A DNA stretch of 64,000 bases, from positions 33,065,445-33,129,444 of the forward strand of contig OX352772.1 of assembly GCA_947095535.1 (NCBI GenBank), read 5' to 3'. A model generated the notes under the pieces. That model had not been told where the DNA came from, did not search any database, and saw only the letters and a program-made list of their open reading frames with translations. Numbering within the stretch: the first letter of the stretch is position 1; the number at the start of each line of letters is the position of its first letter. Shown piece after piece: positions 59,463 through 64,000 of the stretch. This DNA comes from Poecilobothrus nobilitatus (Eukaryota > Arthropoda > Insecta > Diptera > Dolichopodidae). The position numbers and the translations under genes were made by a program.

Positions 59463-61184
59463 TTTTACACAAACTTTTCACTTTTTGGTTTTTAATTTTT
59501 TGTTTCAGCAGTATGGCTTTCTGTAAGGACGACATCTACTGCAGAACACAAATGTCAACAAATATGAAATTATGACAATCATAGAAATTGTGTACCTATA
59601 TGGCCCCATTTCCACGTGTATTCCTTCAACTAATGCTTGACTACACTTTACGTTTCTATTAGTTAGTTACTACTTAACTTACTAGTAATACTTAGCAATG
59701 TTAGGCCCTTATCCCACAATCCACATCAATTTAACGAACCATATTCAATTTCGTATCCATTTTTTTTTTGACATTTGACAATGACATATTGTGGAAGTGT
59801 TCTAAACAATTTCAAAATACATATACATACATACAATCATATTGAAAATATAATTTAAATAATAAAAGATAATAAACTTCTCAACGGGAAAAAAGAGAAG
59901 CGCTTCCTCTGGAAGGTATCTAGAAGCACTCATTTAAAACAAAAAAATATTGTGTGATGAATTAGAAGCAGTAAATCATGCGTTCAAGAACGCTTCTAAA
60001 GAAGCGCTACCGAAGCAAATGAGATCGTTTTTTGTTTTTAAACCGAAGCGAATGAAATATCTTTTTGTATACCTCTGAAATGCATATATGTACATACAAT
60101 GCGGGTTTTTACACGAGTATTCTTTTTTAAAAACTCTCCTTTACAGCAGCTTTGCTTTTACACAGGTATTCTTTTGAATACAAAATTTTGAGTGTGTGCT
60201 GGCGTATATATAATTTTTATTAATTTTTTTAAACTGAAAACATCGCGGAAGTGAAAATATTGCAATTAAAATGCGAATTCAAACAGAAAAAATTTTTACC
60301 CAAAATAAAATTTGTCAATGTATTGGTTTTACAACAACGAGAATCACCTATAGTTTGCGCTGAAAAATAAGTCTACAAAAGAATACTTAGAATTTCTTCT
60401 TTACGTCTTTCACCTCTTTCCTAAAAGCAAAAAGAATACAGCAGAAAAAGAATACTAGTGTAAAAAACCGCAATATTATTATCATGGTTATGAAATTTTG
60501 TTGTTTTCGATGATACCGTTACTTACATGTTTCTGCTTGTCTTATATAATAATTGTCAGAAAAAAGGTATTAGATGATTCATTGGACCGTGATTATAGCT
60601 GGTGCAAGGTTGTATTGATCTTTTTAGTAAGTTTTTTCATATTGCCATTTACCAGTAACTGCCAGTAACATCTTTTATACCTTACCTACATATATAATAT
60701 GTAATTTAGTATTTCAGAAGCTGCAAAAACTGAAAATTTTGGATTTGTCCAATTTGAATAGAATATGAGAGCTGGACATCGTGCAGAAAAAATAAATTTG
60801 ATGCGAAAACATTTAATTGATGTAAAAAATCTTTAAAGTTTTTTTAATTTTTAATGTAAATAATTTATTTTTTTGTAATACTACTAACTACATAATAAAC
60901 TTCAAAAAATTGTCCGAACATTCAAAAATTAAAAAAGAGGCTTGTAAGCTTTTAAATAGCTTTAATCAAAATAATAATTGTTTAGACATAAGCGGTTGGC
61001 ACAGATCCTATTCCTTGCACATCATGTGATTTAATATTCATTTCATGTACATTGACATTGATCATTGCTGACACTCGCAAAATTTGAAACAACTCTGAAT
61101 ATTTTAAAATTATTTGTAAAGCAAAAATAAAAATACACGATCACCCAAAGTTGTTTCAATCTATAACGATTAAATATTTATAAA
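59463..61184. other. Divergent intergenic region between mRpL27 and the MIF4G gene
   Basis: This presumably contains both promoters. The part next to mRpL27 has a GACGACATC patch and otherwise little. Around 59895-60020, GAAGCGCTTCC and GAAGCGCTACC flank about 110 bp in palindromic form. A MITE occupies 60101-60471. No gene is supported. Confidence 0.5.
60101..60471. mobile_element. 371-bp MITE with GCGG termini
   Basis: GCGGGTTTTTACACGAGTAT, then TCTTTTT at 60101 is inverted at the right end (AAAAAGAATACTAGTGTAAA, then AAACCGC, ending 60471): about 24 of 27 positions match. A second ACACAGGTATTCTTTT inside the left half and AAAAGAATAC motifs inside the right half add sub-terminal repeats. 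AAT flanks both sides (60098-60100 and 60472-60474), compatible with a 3-bp TSD as in PIF/Harbinger elements, though 3 bp is weak evidence. Confidence 0.7.
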
Positions 61185-61976
61185 ATGGAAACTGATACCA
61201 CAGAACTTAATTTGGAAGAATTATTGTTAAAATTAAAACCAGATGAATTCGAATTAGTAGTTGGTACAATCATAAACTTAGTAGATACTGAGAAAAAGTT
61301 TAAGGAATTAGCAGATTTAATTTTTAAAAAAGTGGTAAACGAACCAAATTTTGCTCTATTTTACGCAAAATTGTCTTATCGTATATGTGAAAATCTATTT
61401 TCCAATAATCAACTATCAAATAAAGATAAAAACAATAAGAAAAAATTTAAATTAAAAAGAAACATAATATTCCGTAATATTCTTTTAGATAAAGTTGAAT
61501 TTGAGTTTACAAAAAATTTTATTAATAAAGAATCGAAAGAAAATTTATATCTTATTCTTAACAAGTTAAAAAACTGTAATGATACAAATAAAAAACTCGA
61601 GCTTCGGAAACAATTAACAAAAGAAGCAGATACACTTAATAAACGATGTTGTGGTATTACACTTTTTATTGGAGGGCTATTTAAATGGAATCTTTTAACA
61701 GGCAATATTATGCATTATTGTTTCAATGCGTTACTAAACTCAACATCTGAAGATCAATTGGAATGTTTATGCAGATTATTAAAAATTTCAGGTAAAAAGT
61801 ATGAGTCTACACTAAGTTTAAGAAGCAGTAAGCTAAATGGTAAATATTATTCTTTGCAACCCGTTATTAGCCATTTTCAGCTAATTTTGGATACAAAAAG
61901 GGATATTTTGTCTAGTAAAGTAAGTTCGTTAATAAAAGAGGTTATTAAATTACAAAAAAATAATTGGCAAACATAA
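61185..61976 (+). CDS. MIF4G-domain-only protein, eIF4G-like
   Basis: A single-exon frame of 263 residues from ATG at 61185 (context ATAAAATGG). Nearly the whole protein is one MIF4G domain of HEAT-like helices. LLLKLKPDEFELVVGTIINL is followed by LADLIFKKVVNEPNFALFYA (compare eIF4G, where an F-x-KA-x-EP-x-F-x-YA block is typical), then FRNILLDKVEFEF, CCGITLFIGGLFKWNLLTGN, ECLCRLLKISGKKYE and a C-terminal SLIKEVIKLQKNNWQT matching the end of eIF4G's MIF4G domain (IDLR-x-NW). It lacks the eIF4E-binding N-terminus and the MA3/W2 C-terminus. MIF4G binds eIF4A and RNA, so a translation-related role or competition with eIF4G is plausible but inferred. The intronless structure suggests a retrocopy or a shortened paralog. 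The frame is intact. Confidence 0.8.
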   Translation: METDTTELNLEELLLKLKPDEFELVVGTIINLVDTEKKFKELADLIFKKVVNEPNFALFYAKLSYRICENLFSNNQLSNKDKNNKKKFKLKRNIIFRNILLDKVEFEFTKNFINKESKENLYLILNKLKNCNDTNKKLELRKQLTKEADTLNKRCCGITLFIGGLFKWNLLTGNIMHYCFNALLNSTSEDQLECLCRLLKISGKKYESTLSLRSSKLNGKYYSLQPVISHFQLILDTKRDILSSKVSSLIKEVIKLQKNNWQT

Positions 61977-62340
61977 TTAACAAAAAAAAAATACGACAAA
62001 CACATGAAAATTAATATTGTTATATTATGATGCTCAAAAATATGAAGAATTTCTACATTAAACATTAATTATCATTTGTTTAAATTTCACATTATAATTT
62101 GAAAAATAATTTGTGAAAAATAATAAAATTTGCGGAAATTTAGAGAAAAAAATGTTAGTGAGTCTTTTCTATTCCTTTCTCTTTATACCTGATCATAGTA
62201 CATTTTGGTACGTTTTGGTTACAACTTATCTATGGCTGTATAGATTCCTATACAGTCATTTTTGTAACATTTCTAGCAACAATATTTAAAATCACATATG
62301 AATGTATAAAATTAAAGATAGATTATTTTTAATTGTTTTT
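61977..62340. other. 3' flank of the MIF4G gene, nothing else seen
   Basis: A+T-rich sequence, presumably the 3' UTR with several AATAAA-like hexamers near 62070-62130. No reading frame with recognisable content. Confidence 0.5.
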
Positions 62341-62344
62341 TTTT

Positions 62345-62470
62345 CCACTAAAGGAGGTGGAAATCCTTCAGAGGTACTCCTTTCCCCCTTGGTGGTATCA
62401 GATTCTTACTGACTAAACCCATCCCACAGAGTCAGGGCCATCAGTGGATTACAACGTGCACCAGTATATA
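62345..62470 (-). repeat. Dispersed repeat fragment, possibly a LINE 3' end
   Basis: On the minus strand it reads CTGGTGCACGTTGTAATCCA, GGGTTTAGTCAGTAAGAATC, TGATACCACCAAGGGGG. The middle resembles 13425-13465. It is compositionally foreign to its flanks. Confidence 0.35.
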
Positions 62471-62612
62471 ACATTTTACTGCATGATATAACCAAAGATA
62501 GCTCCACTGTCTGTAGCAGCTATAAATTATTAATATTATTGTTTATTACTCCTAATTATACGATATACATAATTATAAAATTACTACATATTTTTTTTAT
62601 TTATAGCATTTT

Positions 62613-62790
62613 CTGATCAAATTCAGGTGTTTACTAAATATATTCAGGTTTTTGCTAAATATATTCAATTTTTTTTTTTTAAATTCAGAGTTTTACTAAT
62701 TGAATTCAGATTTTTAATAAATAATTTCATTTTTTTTTTTTTGAATTCCGATTTTTACCAAATAAATTCAGATAATTTTTTTAGTTCAAG
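62613..62790. repeat. Minisatellite of AATTCAGRTTTTTACTAAATA units
   Basis: Six to seven diverged units of about 20-30 bp, for example AAATTCAGGTGTTTACTAAA, ATATTCAGGTTTTTGCTAAA, AATTCAGAGTTTTACTAATT and GAATTCCGATTTTTACCAAA, are spaced with poly-T. The last units form the left arm of the inverted repeat to 63678. Confidence 0.65.
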
Positions 62791-63678
62791 CATTTTGAAA
62801 ATTCTGAAAAATATTTACCGTCGACATGTCTAACTTTTACCACTTTATAATATTAAAAATGTAATAAAAATTAAAGTACCTATTTTAGTTAGAAAATATA
62901 AATCTTTGCAAAATTAAGGGCTACATGAGTTCTTATATCCTAAAATAGTGAAAATATGTGTTTTAAGGTCATTTTTATGATAAAAACCAGGTGTTAAAGG
63001 TAAACTTTGACCAGCATAAAAATGTTAAGAAAAACGCGTTGGTCAAAGTTAGAAAAACTAAGTAATAAGCCCCAGTCAACGTTATTGGTTGACTTTTAAT
63101 GGTTTTAGTCAACTATGAGAAAACAGGTGGTCAAAGGTGAATGAAAGCCAGTGAAAGTTTATGGTTTTAATCAATTATAAGAAAACAATTTCATTTTTGT
63201 GATAAATTATAATTTAATATAGCAAATTTAATAAAATTTAAAGTTTTTTTATTAAAAAATATATTAAATATATTAAACTTTTAAAATTTTCAATTCACTG
63301 TTTAATGTGGTTGTGCTAACACTATTTTAAATTTTTACACATAAAAGTACTTGTTCAGAACCACCTTTGTTTAATTCCAACTTTATGGGTAGATGTGCAT
63401 TTTAAATCTCTTTTAAAAATTTTATGCCATTTTTGAACAAGTTAATTAATTCAATTTCTTGATTATTATCTATTTTGTAGAATGTATTTTGCTTAGGTAA
63501 CAGTAAATTGTTTTCAAAAGTTTTTTATTTTTTGGATGTTATACTCTTGGTCAAGTTAGGACAAATCGACGATAAACATTTTTGAAAATTTTCACATGTT
63601 TATCAATAGAAAGGTTTTCATTTTTACAATTTTCGAATCAAAAAAATTACCTGAATTTATTTAACAAAAATCGGAATT
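62744..63678. repeat. Long inverted repeat pair enclosing about 0.85 kb
   Basis: AATTCCGATTTTTACCAAAT, AAATTCAGATAATTTTTTTA (62744-62785) is inverted at 63637-63678 (read inverted: AATTCCGATTTTTGTTAAAT, AAATTCAGGTAATTTTTTTG), about 40 bp with few mismatches. The interior has GGTCAAAG/GTCAAC and GGTTTTARTCAA repeats (62990-63190) and no frame. It could be an unclassified TIR element or an arrangement of the local minisatellite. Confidence 0.5.
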
Positions 63679-63689
63679 ACAAAAAAAAA

Positions 63690-64000
63690 ATTAATTCGGA
63701 ATTACAAAAATTTTTCTCGCAATAATTCAGTTGTTGCACGTGCTGTGTGACACGTAGCCCCGTCTTGTTGGAACCAGATGTTGTCAAGATCAACTTCTTC
63801 CAATTTCGGCCATAAAAAGTTGGTTATCATCGATCTATACCGCTCTCCATTGTCAGTAACGGTGTTACCAGCTTCATTTCGAAAGAACTACGGACCGATG
63901 ATTCCACCAGACCAAAAACCACAATAAACTGTCAATTTAGGTGAATGTAATGGTTGTTCATGAATAATTTGTGGATTTTCTTCGCACCAGAATAGAAGTT
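63690..64000 (-). pseudogene. mariner-type transposase fragment, broken
   Basis: On the minus strand from the window edge it reads ENPQIIHEQPLHSPKLTVYC, then GFWSGGIIGP, a TAG stop where an aromatic residue is expected, FFRNEAGN, then WFQQDGATCHTARATTELLR, and stops (TAA) soon after at about 63688. The QQDGA-x-CHTA block carries the second catalytic Asp region of IS630/Tc1/mariner transposases, and the WSGGIIGP pattern is mariner-type. The third acidic residue and C-terminus are missing; the N-terminus runs off the window. Dead as read. Confidence 0.75.

Overview
The window is A+T-rich (about four fifths by eye) insect nuclear DNA. The genes have spliceosomal introns (GT..AG), many only about 60-100 nt long, and the proteins match animal families: a CDR2/Centrocortin coiled-coil protein, the mitochondrial deubiquitinase USP30, the Golgi GTPase ARFRP1 and mitochondrial ribosomal protein bL27m. 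tRNA-derived SINEs, a GGAC-containing repeat and abundant TATG/ACAT microsatellites make a dipteran fly the best guess, but this is inference from composition and repeats. No CRISPR, rRNA or genuine tRNA gene was seen.

Layout. 1-28194 is the 3' part of a Centrocortin/CDR2-like gene (+). It starts inside a large intron loaded with repeats, has five shared exons (12519-16777), then two mutually exclusive last exons: a short hydrophobic one (22085-22285) and a long low-complexity one (26548-28194). 28195-45130 has no convincing intact gene and is a graveyard of mobile elements: a THAP-domain element with terminal inverted repeats (TIRs), a broken DUF7869-type transposase, a 282-bp MITE, a local duplication, and a hAT relic with a perfect 8-bp target-site duplication (TSD). 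45141-46614 (+) encodes a protein with two MYND zinc fingers. 48524-50980 (+) is Usp30, convergent with Arfrp1 (53405-52605, -). 53880-54860 holds a repeat with another MITE inserted in it. 56172-58932 (+) is a two-exon gene that looks like a domesticated DUF7869-type transposase with a duplicated N-terminal module and lost catalytic residues. It is convergent with mRpL27 (59462-59043, -), which is divergent from a MIF4G-only, eIF4G-like gene (61185-61976, +). The right edge holds minisatellite DNA, a long inverted repeat and a broken mariner-type transposase (-).

The genes do not form one pathway: two (Usp30, mRpL27) act at mitochondria, one at the Golgi (Arfrp1), one at centrosomes (Centrocortin-like). 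The distinctive feature is the transposon ecology. At least nine inverted-repeat elements, some nested and some with TSDs, sit beside four SINE copies and a multi-copy GGAC repeat. A degenerate copy of a transposase superfamily lies about 19 kb from an intact, apparently co-opted relative. That putative domesticated gene is the best candidate for an undescribed system.
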